Origin: Devosia sp.
GTDB taxonomy: Bacteria; Pseudomonadota; Alphaproteobacteria; Rhizobiales; Devosiaceae
Direction of reading: 5' to 3'
DNA length: 64,000 nucleotides
NCBI RefSeq assembly: GCF_017744655.1
Contig: NZ_JAGIAW010000008.1
Coordinates: forward strand, 100,470-164,469
The notes beneath the pieces were generated by a model. That model made no database searches. It saw only the letters and a list, made by a program, of their open reading frames with translations, and was not told where the DNA came from. Of this stretch, positions 19,964-28,712 are shown in pieces (the stretch's first letter is position 1; each line of letters begins with the position of its first letter). The position numbers and the translations under genes were made by a program.

Positions 19964-22636
19964 ATGGGCAGTATGGGTTTCGGTGCGGCTAGGCAAAAGA
20001 ACCGGGAGTGGCGGCGGACAAGTTTCCTGCCCGCCCTTTTGGCGTTTCTGGTGGTCGTCGCTGCCGGGCTCGTGCTCGATCGGCAGGCCGAGACCATCAA
20101 TCAGGAGCGGGCCCGTTCCGAAGTCCTCGGTCGCATCGCGGTCATTCGCGCCAAGCTCGAAGGCCATGTGTCGAGCAATGTGCAATTGGTGCGGGGCCTC
20201 GTCTCGGTCATCTCGACCGAACCCGATATGGACCAGGCGCGCTTCGACGCGCTGGTCGGCAATCTCTTCGAGGAAGACAGCCAGCTCCGCTCGGTCGCCG
20301 CCGCCCCCGATCTTGTCATCCGCATGACCTATCCGCTGCAGGGTAATGAGCGGGCCATCGGCCTCGACTATCGCCAGACGCCCAATCAGTGGGATGCGGT
20401 GCAGCAGGTGCTCTTTACCGGCCGGATGGTGCTGGCGGGGCCCGTCGACCTCGTCCAGGGCGGACGCGGCTTTGTCGGCCGCTTCCCGGTCTATACGACT
20501 GAAGACGGCTGGAAGAAATTCTGGGGCGTGGTCTCCGCCGTCATCGATACCGACCGGCTCTACATGGATAGCGGCCTGTTTGATCAATCGGTCGGCGATC
20601 TCGATATTTCCATCACCGGCCATGATAGCCAGGGCGGCCACGGAAAACTCTTTTATGGCGAGAGCCTCACCGGCCGCCAGCCGGTGCTCGCCAATGTCAC
20701 CTTGCCCAGCGGCAGCTGGCAGATCGCCGCGGTGCCCAAGGCCGGTTGGCAATCGAGTATGACCAGCCAGTTCATGCTGCGCGGCGCCATCTTCCTTGCC
20801 GGCTGCCTGATCCTGCTGCCCTTCATCATTGCCGGCCGCATGATCAGCCAGCGCCACGACTATATCGCCCAGTTGCGCGCCCGCGAGGCCGAACTGACCC
20901 AGCAGACCCAGCGCCTCAACCTTGCCCTTGAAACCTCGAAAGTGGGGCTGTGGGAACTGGATCTGGCGACCGGCGAGGAAGTGTGGGACGCGCGCACCAA
21001 TGAAATCTACGGCATGTCGGCCGATAGCGGCGGACGCACCCATGACCACTGGCAGAAAGTGGTTCATCCAGAGGATCAGGCGCGGGCGGAAGGCGAATTC
21101 CGCACCTCCATCGCCAATGGCCGCTACCAGTCCGACTACCGCATCGTGCTGCCCGATGGCACGACGCGCCATATCCGCTCCATCGCCGTGCTCTATCGCT
21201 CGCCCGGCGAGGATGACCGCGTCATGGGCATCAATTGGGATGTCACGGCCGACGTGGCGCTGAGCGAAGACCTGCGCCGCGCCAAGGCCCTGACCGAAGC
21301 GCGCAACACCGAGCTTGAAGCGGCGCGCGTCCGCATCGAGCACAATGCGCTCCATGACAGCCTGACCGGCCTGCCCAATCGACGCTATCTCGACGAAATG
21401 CTGCGCAGCAATGCCGCCGGCGGTTTCGATGACACCGGCACCATTGCGCTGCTGCATATCGACCTCGATCGCTTCAAGCAGATCAACGACACGCTGGGCC
21501 ACGCCGCGGGCGATGCCATGCTCATCCATGCCAGCAAGGTGTTGCGCGAAAGCTGCCGCGACACCGATTTCGTCGCCCGCATCGGCGGCGACGAATTCGT
21601 CGTCGTCTCCAGCAACAGGCATGGCGAGGAGGGCCTGGCCCGTCTCGCAGGGCGGCTCGTCGACGCCATGCGCAAACCGCTCATGCATGAAGGCCATGAA
21701 TGCCGCTGCGGCTTCAGCGTCGGCATAGCGACAGCCATGGTGCCCGCCATCGATGTCGAGCAATTGCTGATCAATGCCGATATCGCGCTCTATCGCGCCA
21801 AGGATCGCGGTCGCAATCGCTTCGAATTCTTCTCGGCTGCTTTGCAGGCCGAGGTGATCAACACCAAGCGCGTCGCCGACGAGATTCTGAACAGTCTCGA
21901 AAACAACGATTTTGTCGCCCACTACCAGCCCCAGTTCGATGCCCGGACGCTTGATGTCGTCGGTGTCGAGGCGCTGGCGCGCTGGCGGCATCCGACGCTG
22001 GGCCTGCGCAGCCCCGACAGTTTTATGGAGATTGCCGAAGAACTGAGCGTGGTGGCGGCAATCGACCACGCCATTCTCCAGCAGGGACTTGAGGACCTTC
22101 AGCGCTGGGACCGCATGGGGCTTAACGTGCCGCGCGTCTCGGTCAACGTGTCCCAGCGCCGCCTCCACGACGAAAACCTCGTCGCCGCGCTGCGGGAAAT
22201 GGACCTTCCCGAAGGCCGCGTCGCTTTTGAACTGGTGGAATCCATCTATCTCGACGAGAGCGACGGCGTCATCGCCTGGAACATTGAGCAGATCAAGGCG
22301 CTCGGCATCGACGTCGAGATCGACGATTTCGGCACCGGCTATGCCTCGATCGTTTCGCTGCAAAAGCTGCATCCGCGCCGGCTCAAGATCGACCGGCAAT
22401 TGGTCGATCCGATCATCACCGAGCCCGGCCAGCGCCGGCTCGTTGCCTCCATCGTCGATATCGGCAAGGCCATGGATATCGAGATCGTTGCCGAGGGCGT
22501 CGAGACCATGGAGCACGCCAAAATCCTGCGCGATCTCGGCTGCGATATTCTGCAGGGCTATGCCTTCGCAAAACCCATGCCGCGCGATGCGCTCGAAGCC
22601 TTCCTTCTCGAACAACGCTGGCGCCACGCCAGCTAA
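19964..22636 (+). CDS. CHASE/PAS sensor cyclic-di-GMP enzyme with GGDEF and EAL domains
   Basis: An ~890-residue inner-membrane protein. Membrane helix ~20-40; periplasmic CHASE-like sensor ~45-280; second helix ~285-305; PAS/PAC ~340-450; GGDEF ~465-625; EAL ~645-885. The cyclase site is intact (IGGDEF), with an inhibitory I-site RDTD exactly five residues before it. The phosphodiesterase side keeps EALARW, NVS, ELVES, IDDFGTG, LKIDR and AEGVE, so both making and breaking of c-di-GMP appear possible. Start choice is uncertain between ATG 19964 and ATG 19973; an ATG at 19883 would add an unlikely Cys/Pro-rich extension. It stands alone on the plus strand. The signal sensed is unknown. Confidence 0.9.
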   Translation: MGSMGFGAARQKNREWRRTSFLPALLAFLVVVAAGLVLDRQAETINQERARSEVLGRIAVIRAKLEGHVSSNVQLVRGLVSVISTEPDMDQARFDALVGNLFEEDSQLRSVAAAPDLVIRMTYPLQGNERAIGLDYRQTPNQWDAVQQVLFTGRMVLAGPVDLVQGGRGFVGRFPVYTTEDGWKKFWGVVSAVIDTDRLYMDSGLFDQSVGDLDISITGHDSQGGHGKLFYGESLTGRQPVLANVTLPSGSWQIAAVPKAGWQSSMTSQFMLRGAIFLAGCLILLPFIIAGRMISQRHDYIAQLRAREAELTQQTQRLNLALETSKVGLWELDLATGEEVWDARTNEIYGMSADSGGRTHDHWQKVVHPEDQARAEGEFRTSIANGRYQSDYRIVLPDGTTRHIRSIAVLYRSPGEDDRVMGINWDVTADVALSEDLRRAKALTEARNTELEAARVRIEHNALHDSLTGLPNRRYLDEMLRSNAAGGFDDTGTIALLHIDLDRFKQINDTLGHAAGDAMLIHASKVLRESCRDTDFVARIGGDEFVVVSSNRHGEEGLARLAGRLVDAMRKPLMHEGHECRCGFSVGIATAMVPAIDVEQLLINADIALYRAKDRGRNRFEFFSAALQAEVINTKRVADEILNSLENNDFVAHYQPQFDARTLDVVGVEALARWRHPTLGLRSPDSFMEIAEELSVVAAIDHAILQQGLEDLQRWDRMGLNVPRVSVNVSQRRLHDENLVAALREMDLPEGRVAFELVESIYLDESDGVIAWNIEQIKALGIDVEIDDFGTGYASIVSLQKLHPRRLKIDRQLVDPIITEPGQRRLVASIVDIGKAMDIEIVAEGVETMEHAKILRDLGCDILQGYAFAKPMPRDALEAFLLEQRWRHAS

Positions 22637-22714
22637 GAACAGGCGACAAGCGCCGGGAATTTCGCTAAACCCATCCGTCTATCTTGTATGGAACGGTTTT
22701 GGGGGAGAGCGGAA

Positions 22715-23746
22715 ATGGGGCTGGGCAGGAAATTTGGGCTGGGCGTGGTCGGCACCGGCATGGCGGCAAAGCCGCATGCACTGGCGCTCAATGCGCTCAA
22801 AGACCGGATCGACGTGCGCGGCGTCTGGCGGCGCGATCCCGCGGCGCTCAAGGAGTTTTGTGACCAATACGGCTTCCCGGCAGCCCAAAGCTATGAAGCG
22901 ATGCTGGCCGATCCCGACCTCGATGCGGTTCTGATCCTCACCCCGCCCAACGCCCGCGAGCCATTCGTCGCCGCAGCGGCTGCGGCCGGCAAGCATGTGC
23001 TGATGGAAAAGCCGGTCGAGCGCAGGACGGAAGCCGCTGCCCGTATCGTCGATATTTGCGACAAGGCAGGGGTGACGCTGGGCATCATCTTCCAGCACCG
23101 CTTTCGCGCCGCCTCCAAGGCGCTGGCGGCAAAGGTGGCCAGTGGTGAACTGGGCAAGCTTTTCGCGGCCCATCTCGTCGTTCCGTGGTGGCGCCCGCAG
23201 CAGGGCTATTACGACAGGCCCGGCCGCGGCAGTTTTGCCCAGGACGGCGGCGGTGTTCTGATCACTCAGGCCATCCATTCGCTCGACCTGATGCTGAGCC
23301 TCACCGGGCCGGTCAAGGCGGTGACAGCGCTCGCCGCGACCACCGGTTTCCATCAAATGGAGACGGAAGACTTTGTCGCGGGCGGGCTGGAGTTTGAGAA
23401 CGGCGCGGTGGGCGGCCTGATGGCGACCACGGCCTTCTTCCCCGGCGGTGCCGAGAGCATCACGCTCAACTTCGAAAAAGCCAGCGCAACGTTGGCCGGC
23501 GGCAACCTGAACCTGAAATGGTTCGACGGCCGCGAGGAGAATATCGGCGAAGCCAGCAATTCCGGCGGCGGCGCCGATCCCATGGCTTTTCCGTTCGACT
23601 GGCACATGGCGCAGATCAAGGATTTCGCCGATGCGGTAGAGCAGGGGCGCCAGCCGCTTTCCACCGGCCATTCGGCTCTCGCCGTGCACAAGCTGATCGA
23701 CGCGCTCATTGCCTCCTCGCGCGAAGGCCGCCGCGTCAACGTCTAG
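22715..23746 (+). CDS. Gfo/Idh/MocA family NAD(P)-dependent oxidoreductase
   Basis: A 343-residue oxidoreductase. The N-terminal Rossmann fold begins FGLGVVGTGMAAKPHA (nucleotide-binding GxGxxA type), followed by the family motif EKPVERR (~92-98), which carries the conserved Lys. The C-terminal substrate domain includes GGGVLITQAIHSLDLML with the catalytic-region His. ATG 22715 is preceded by GGGGGAGA. Members act on sugars, inositols or related polyols; the substrate cannot be told here because the gene has no pathway partner beside it. Its end overlaps the convergent membrane-protein gene by 11 bp. Confidence 0.87.
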   Translation: MGLGRKFGLGVVGTGMAAKPHALALNALKDRIDVRGVWRRDPAALKEFCDQYGFPAAQSYEAMLADPDLDAVLILTPPNAREPFVAAAAAAGKHVLMEKPVERRTEAAARIVDICDKAGVTLGIIFQHRFRAASKALAAKVASGELGKLFAAHLVVPWWRPQQGYYDRPGRGSFAQDGGGVLITQAIHSLDLMLSLTGPVKAVTALAATTGFHQMETEDFVAGGLEFENGAVGGLMATTAFFPGGAESITLNFEKASATLAGGNLNLKWFDGREENIGEASNSGGGADPMAFPFDWHMAQIKDFADAVEQGRQPLSTGHSALAVHKLIDALIASSREGRRVNV

Positions 23747-24770
23747 CCACATCCTCGCTGGCCGGTTGTTCCTTGGCGGCCTCCCCACCCTTGGCCGGCC
23801 AGCGCCCACCCACCGTGTCGGCCACATAGGCGCCGCGCGTGCCCATGGGGCGTGGTTCGCCCGTGGTGGAATCGGCTGTCGTCTGGTGCTCGCTCTCCGA
23901 ATTCAGCGAACCGCCGAGAATGACGATGGTGACCGAAAGCCAGATCCAGGTGAGAAAGCCAATCACCGCGCCCAGCGATCCATAAGTGGCGCTAAATCGC
24001 GCAAAATTGGCCGCGTACCAGGAATAGCCGGCGGACATGAGCATGATGCCGACGGCGGCAAAAAGGCTGCCCGGCGTGATCCAGCGCCACTTGGCGAGCG
24101 CGCGGCTCGGTCCCCAGCGATATATCGACGAGAGCGCGACGAGCAGGCTGACGAGCATCAGCACATAGGCGCCGGCCCGCACGATCCACTCATAGCCCCC
24201 GAGCGCGAATATCTGCAGCAGGGCGGGCACGACAAGCATCACCGCCAACATCAGCACCAGCATCACTAAGCCACCAAAAATGAAGGCGAGGGCGAGCAGG
24301 TGGATATGAAAGATGTTCCGCTTTTCCTGTTCGCCATAGACGACATTCATGGCATCGAACAAAGCCTTGATCCCGGCACTGGCGCCCCACAGCGCCGCGA
24401 CGAGCGAGATGACAAGGGCGAGCCCGAGTTCGCCACTGTCCTGGCTTGTCAGACGCACCAATTGTTCGCGGATGATATCGAGGCCCCCAGCCGGCACGAT
24501 GCCGTCGAGGAGGCTGAGCTGGTCGACGACACCCACGGGATCGTTGAGGAGGCCATAGAGCGAGACGAAAAGGCTCAGCGACGGCACCAGCGCGAACAGC
24601 AAAAAATAGGCAACGCCGGCGGCGGTAAGCAGCACGCGGTTTTCGGTGAAACCGATGAAGAGCCGATAGGCGATGTCCTTCCAGCCGCGCCATGGAATGG
24701 CGATCGGTGCCGTGGCCCTGCGACCCCGGTCATGCTGCTTTGCTCTGAGTAATTGTGTCCGCGTCGGCAT
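23736..24770 (-). CDS. YihY/BrkB family inner-membrane protein
   Basis: A 344-residue integral membrane protein with about six hydrophobic helices. The family signature TAAGVAYFLLFALVPSLSLFVSLYG sits near residue 65, and GSLGAVIGFLTWIWLSVTIVILGGSLN near 280. YihY proteins were once labelled ribonuclease BN; that activity belongs to another protein, and the true function is unsettled. I place the start at 24770 (MPTRTQLL); a longer frame to 24821 would extend into the dispersed repeat. The C-terminal ~45 residues are hydrophilic and poorly conserved in appearance. It is convergent with the oxidoreductase. Confidence 0.85.
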   Translation of the reverse strand: MPTRTQLLRAKQHDRGRRATAPIAIPWRGWKDIAYRLFIGFTENRVLLTAAGVAYFLLFALVPSLSLFVSLYGLLNDPVGVVDQLSLLDGIVPAGGLDIIREQLVRLTSQDSGELGLALVISLVAALWGASAGIKALFDAMNVVYGEQEKRNIFHIHLLALAFIFGGLVMLVLMLAVMLVVPALLQIFALGGYEWIVRAGAYVLMLVSLLVALSSIYRWGPSRALAKWRWITPGSLFAAVGIMLMSAGYSWYAANFARFSATYGSLGAVIGFLTWIWLSVTIVILGGSLNSESEHQTTADSTTGEPRPMGTRGAYVADTVGGRWPAKGGEAAKEQPASEDVARR

Positions 24771-24814
24771 AATCCGACAACGCCGTGCGGGGCCGCTTGG
24801 CTCCGCGCCACCGG

Positions 24815-24887
24815 CTGTCATCCCGGCGCAGGCCGGGACCTATCTTGAGATCTCAGGATGGGCCCCGGGTCAGGCCCGGGGTGACAG
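24815..24887. repeat. Dispersed palindromic repeat
   Basis: CTGTCATCCCGGCGCAGGCC at the left end and GGCCCGGGGTGACAG at the right end frame two smaller palindromes (CCCGGCGCAGGCCGGG and CCCCGGGTCAGGCCCGGGG). It is the same GTCAT-CCCGG family as at 340, 51141, 52270 and 53254. It fills the gap between the YihY gene and dppF. Confidence 0.75.
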
Positions 24888-24910
24888 TCGCGTTTTTGGT
24901 GACGCCGGCC

Positions 24911-25741
24911 TTATGCCGCGGAAGCCTTCTTCTTCGCGATACGGGCGCGGATGTGTTCCACGTCTGCCTGCGGCGTCGCGGCAAAGAGCGTCTTGGTATA
25001 GTCGTGCTTGGGGTCCGAAAACACCTCGTCACGGCTGCCGTGTTCGACGACGTCGCCAAAGTACATGACCATGACTTCGTCGGCGATGTAGCGCACGACC
25101 GAAAGGTCGTGGCTGATGAACACATAGGTCAGGCCAAACTCGTCCTGCAGATCCTTCAACAGATTGAGAATCTGCGCCTGCACCGACAGGTCGAGCGCCG
25201 AAACTGGCTCGTCGAGCACGAGGAAGCTTGGGTTCAGCATCAGCGCGCGGGCAATGGCGATGCGCTGGCGCTGGCCGCCCGAGAACATGTGCGGATAGCG
25301 GTTGTAGTGCTCGGGCTGCAGGCCGACCTTGGTCAGCATGGCCATGGCCTTTTCGCGCCGCTCGGCCGCCGAAAGACTGGTGTTCAGCAGCAGCGGTTCG
25401 GAGAGCACGTCGCCGATCTTCTGGCGCGGATTGAGCGAGCCATAGGGATTCTGGAACACGATCTGCACTTTCTGGCGCAGTTCCTTCGTCACATTGGCCG
25501 CGCTGGCTGGAATGCCGTCGATCAGGATTTCGCCCGAGGTCGCCTCGTCGATCAGCGTGATCATGCGGGCAAGGGTCGACTTGCCGCAGCCGCTTTCGCC
25601 CACGACGGCGAGGGTCTTGCCCTTTTGAAGGGAAAAACTGACGCCCTTGACGGCGTGGAGCACCTTGGCCGGCTTCAGAAAGCCGCCGGAGGTGACGTAA
25701 TCGCGCTTGAGATTGCGGACTTCAAGAACGGGTGTCGTCAT
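24911..25741 (-). CDS. dppF: Dipeptide ABC transporter ATP-binding protein DppF
   Basis: A 276-residue ABC ATPase of the oligopeptide/dipeptide group. Walker A GESGCGKST, Q-loop FQNPYGSLNPRQ, signature FSGGQRQR, Walker B LVLDEPVSALD and switch His (ISHDLSVV) are intact. The PYGSLNPRQKIGDVLSEPL stretch is typical of the DppF/OppF partner. Its start overlaps the dppD stop by 4 bp (ATGA type). It is the last gene of dppABCDF on the minus strand. Confidence 0.93.
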   Translation of the reverse strand: MTTPVLEVRNLKRDYVTSGGFLKPAKVLHAVKGVSFSLQKGKTLAVVGESGCGKSTLARMITLIDEATSGEILIDGIPASAANVTKELRQKVQIVFQNPYGSLNPRQKIGDVLSEPLLLNTSLSAAERREKAMAMLTKVGLQPEHYNRYPHMFSGGQRQRIAIARALMLNPSFLVLDEPVSALDLSVQAQILNLLKDLQDEFGLTYVFISHDLSVVRYIADEVMVMYFGDVVEHGSRDEVFSDPKHDYTKTLFAATPQADVEHIRARIAKKKASAA

Positions 25742-26586
25742 TGGGAGACTCCCGGGGCGGCAGTGAACAGCATGTCGGAAACGGTGGGCAGGCGATCGCC
25801 CACGGCATTTTCCGGCAGGGCCGACAGCAGCGCCCGCGTATAGTTCGACTGGGGATTTTCGAAGAGGGAGAGCACGTCGGCCTCCTCCATCTTGTGCCCC
25901 TTATATTGCACGATGACGCGATCGGCCGTTTCGGCGACGACGCCCATGTCATGGGTGATCATGATCAGTCCCATGCCCGTCTGCTGTTGCAATCCAACGA
26001 GGAGATCGAGAATCTGCTTCTGGATGGTCACGTCGAGCGCGGTGGTGGGCTCGTCGGCAATAAGAAGCTTTGGATTACAGGCAATGGCCATGGCGATCAT
26101 CACGCGCTGGCACTGGCCGCCCGACATCTGATGCGGAAAAGCTTTTAGCTTGTCCTGGGCATCGCGAATGCCGACTTGGTTCAAGAGTTCGACGGCCCGA
26201 TCATGCGCCGCGCGCCCCTTGAGGCCGAGATGCTTGTCGAGCACTTCGCCGATCTGGAAGCCGACTGTGAAGCATGGATTGAGGCTCGCGATCGGTTCCT
26301 GAAAGATCATGGCAATGTCCTTGCCAATGATTTTCCGCTTGTCGCTGTCCGACATGGTGAGAAGGTCTCGCCCCTCAAAGCGCATGACGTCGGCGGTGAC
26401 GCGGGCGCTGGCCGGAAGCAGGCCCATGGTGGCGAGCATGGCCACCGATTTGCCGGAGCCGCTTTCGCCCACAATGGCGAGCACTTCGCGGTTGTCGACC
26501 GAAATGTCGATGCCGTCGACGGCCTTGAAGAGGCCAACCGAGGTATCGAAGGCGACGGTGAGGTTCTTGATTTCGAGAAGGGACAT
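25738..26586 (-). CDS. dppD: Dipeptide ABC transporter ATP-binding protein DppD
   Basis: A 282-residue ABC ATPase paired with DppF. Walker [12 protein letters not shown]-loop [15 protein letters not shown], signature MSGGQCQR, Walker [12 protein letters not shown] and ITHDMGVV are intact. One residue of note is Cys in the signature (GGQCQR, more often GGQRQR); it lies outside the catalytic core and is probably tolerated. The C-terminal tail, which in this group can hold a Cys-rich iron-sulfur loop, is short here and lacks that loop. Confidence 0.93.
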   Translation of the reverse strand: MSLLEIKNLTVAFDTSVGLFKAVDGIDISVDNREVLAIVGESGSGKSVAMLATMGLLPASARVTADVMRFEGRDLLTMSDSDKRKIIGKDIAMIFQEPIASLNPCFTVGFQIGEVLDKHLGLKGRAAHDRAVELLNQVGIRDAQDKLKAFPHQMSGGQCQRVMIAMAIACNPKLLIADEPTTALDVTIQKQILDLLVGLQQQTGMGLIMITHDMGVVAETADRVIVQYKGHKMEEADVLSLFENPQSNYTRALLSALPENAVGDRLPTVSDMLFTAAPGVSQ

Positions 26587-26590
26587 GGCG

Positions 26591-27487
26591 TCAGCTCCTC
26601 TTCAGCTTGGGATCGAGCGCGTCACGCAGCCCGTCGCCGATAAGATTGATGGCAAGCACTGTGATCAGGATGGCGAGACCCGGGAAGGTCACAACCCATG
26701 GCGCTTTGAGGATGAATTCGCGGGCCGAAGCCAGCATTGTGCCCCATTCCGGGGTCGGTGGCTGTGCGCCCATGCCGAGGAAGCCGAGCGCGGCGGCTTC
26801 AAGAATGGCATTGGAAAAGCTTAGCGTCGCCTGCACGATCAGCGGCCCCAGGCAGTTTGGCAGGATGGTGATCATCATTAGCCGGAAGTGGCCCGCACCC
26901 GAAAGTTTTGCCGCCGTCACATATTCCCGGTTCTTCTCGGCCATCACCGCCGCGCGCACGAGGCGGGCGAAGTGCGGTTGCAGAACCAGGGCAATGGCGA
27001 TCATGGCATTGAAGAGGCCCGGCCCGAGAATGGCCACCAGCACCAGGGCCAGCAGCAACGGCGGGAAGGCGAGGATAATGTCCATGATGCGCATGATCAG
27101 GACGTCGACCCAGCCACGGAAATAGCCGGCCAGCACGCCGAGGATCACCCCGACAACAAGCGCGCCGACAACGACGAAGAAGCCGATGAACAGCGAATAG
27201 CGCGCGCCATGGATGAGGCGCGAGAGGATGTCGCGACCCACCGGGTCGGTGCCGAGAATAAAGCGCGGATCGGAATTGGCATCCCAGATCGGCGGCTTCA
27301 GCAGCGCATCGCGATACTGCACGTCGGGCAGATGCGGCGCGATCAGCGGCGCGAAGATGGCGACGAAGACGAGAATGGCAAAGACGGTGAGGCCGATGAC
27401 CGCGCCGCGATTGACGGAGAAATAGTACCAGAATTCACGCAGGCCCGAAGCCGGGGTGGTGCTGGCGGAAGTGTTAGATGTGGCCAT
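26591..27487 (-). CDS. dppC: Dipeptide ABC transporter permease DppC
   Basis: A 298-residue inner-membrane permease with six helices, an N-terminal OppC_N-type helix (~25-45) and the segment LGTDPVGRDILSRLIHGARYSL, a hallmark of DppC/OppC. The ATPase-docking loop YVTAAKLSGAGHFRLMMITILPNCLGPL is visible. I place the start at 27487 (MATSNTS), 1 bp after the dppB stop; 16 extra residues from an upstream ATG inside dppB are unlikely. Confidence 0.93.
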   Translation of the reverse strand: MATSNTSASTTPASGLREFWYYFSVNRGAVIGLTVFAILVFVAIFAPLIAPHLPDVQYRDALLKPPIWDANSDPRFILGTDPVGRDILSRLIHGARYSLFIGFFVVVGALVVGVILGVLAGYFRGWVDVLIMRIMDIILAFPPLLLALVLVAILGPGLFNAMIAIALVLQPHFARLVRAAVMAEKNREYVTAAKLSGAGHFRLMMITILPNCLGPLIVQATLSFSNAILEAAALGFLGMGAQPPTPEWGTMLASAREFILKAPWVVTFPGLAILITVLAINLIGDGLRDALDPKLKRS

Positions 27488-27488
27488 G

Positions 27489-28496
27489 TTACTGCACCCG
27501 GATGCGCGGATTGATGAGGGCGTAGAGGAGGTCAACGATCAGGTTCACCGACATGACAATGAGAGCGATAATAAGCAGGCCCGACTGCACCACGACATAG
27601 TCGCGCTTGGAGATGGAATCGATCATCCACTTGCCAATGCCCGGCCAGGTGAAGATGGTCTCGGTGAGAATGGCGCCGCCAAGGAGGAGGCCGACCTGCA
27701 GGCCGATCGTGGTGACGACCGGGATCAGCGCATTGCGCAGGGCGTGCACATTGACCACGCGATTGGGCGACATGCCCTTGGCGCGGGCGGTGCGCACATA
27801 GTCTTCGCCCAGCACTTCGAGCATGGCCGAACGGGTCTGGCGTGCGATGACCGCCAGCGGAATTGTGCCGAGCACAATAGCGGGCAGGATCAGGTGGCGC
27901 AGTGCGGACACAAAGGCCGCCCAGTTTCCATAAAGCAGCGTGTCGATCAGCATGAAGCCGGTAATCGGCTTCAAAAAGAAGGTCAGCGCGATACGGCCCG
28001 AAACCGGTGTCCAGCCCAGATACCCCGAGAAGAAGATGATGAGCAGGAGGCCCCACCAGAAGATCGGCATGGAATAGCCGGTCAGCGCCACGCCCATGGT
28101 GACCTGGTCGAACCACGAACCGCGCTTGATGGCGGCAAAGATGCCGGCGGGAATGCCGATGATGACGGCAAAGAGCAGGGCGACGAAGGCCAGCTCCATG
28201 GTGGCTGGGAACAGCGCCATGAATTCATTGATCACCGGGCGCTTGGTGGCGAGCGAAATACCGAAATCGCCCTGCATCACATCCCAGAGATAATTGAAAT
28301 ATTGCTGCCAGATCGGCAGGTTATAGCCGAACTGCTCGCGCAGGATTTCGTAGCGTTCCGGGGTCACGCCATGTTGCCCGGCCATGGCCAGGATGGGGTC
28401 GCCCGGCAAAACGCGGACAAACGCAAAAGCGCAGATGGAGATGCCGATGATGGTCGGCACCAGAAGCGCAATCCTGCGCAAAACATAGTTCAGCAT
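27489..28496 (-). CDS. dppB: Dipeptide ABC transporter permease DppB
   Basis: A 335-residue permease beginning MLNYVLRRIALLVPTIIGISICAFAFVRVLPGDP, the standard DppB/OppB opening with RLPGDP-type motif. Six helices and the docking loop EDYVRTARAKGMSPNRVVNVHALRNALIPV follow. The start is set at 28496; a frame upstream to 28550 would add residues with no family resemblance. It lies 216 bp after dppA, behind a hairpin. Confidence 0.94.
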   Translation of the reverse strand: MLNYVLRRIALLVPTIIGISICAFAFVRVLPGDPILAMAGQHGVTPERYEILREQFGYNLPIWQQYFNYLWDVMQGDFGISLATKRPVINEFMALFPATMELAFVALLFAVIIGIPAGIFAAIKRGSWFDQVTMGVALTGYSMPIFWWGLLLIIFFSGYLGWTPVSGRIALTFFLKPITGFMLIDTLLYGNWAAFVSALRHLILPAIVLGTIPLAVIARQTRSAMLEVLGEDYVRTARAKGMSPNRVVNVHALRNALIPVVTTIGLQVGLLLGGAILTETIFTWPGIGKWMIDSISKRDYVVVQSGLLIIALIVMSVNLIVDLLYALINPRIRVQ

Positions 28497-28645
28497 GTGA
28501 GGGTCTTGCCTCTTGGGTGCAGGCCCGCCGCACAAATGCGGCGAACCCACTGGTCCCGTTTCCTGTTATGGCGAGGCGCGTTCGTGGACCTTGGCTGGCC
28601 CATCCCGATGAAACGGTTTTCGTTTCATCTAACCCCGCTCTGTCT

Positions 28646-28690
28646 TAAAAAGCGGAGCCCCGATCCGGCCTTTGCCGGACCGAGGCCCCT
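28646..28690 (-). terminator. Hairpin/attenuating terminator between dppA and dppB
   Basis: On the minus strand, GGGGCCTCGGTCCGGC (28689-28674), a 4-nt loop and GCCGGATCGGGGCTCC (28669-28654) pair with three mismatches or wobbles, then GCTTTTTAAG. It sits 24 bp after the dppA stop. As with ugpB, it should raise the ratio of binding protein to membrane subunits. Confidence 0.72.
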
Positions 28691-28712
28691 TGTTTGGTGA
28701 GAAGGCTAAAGC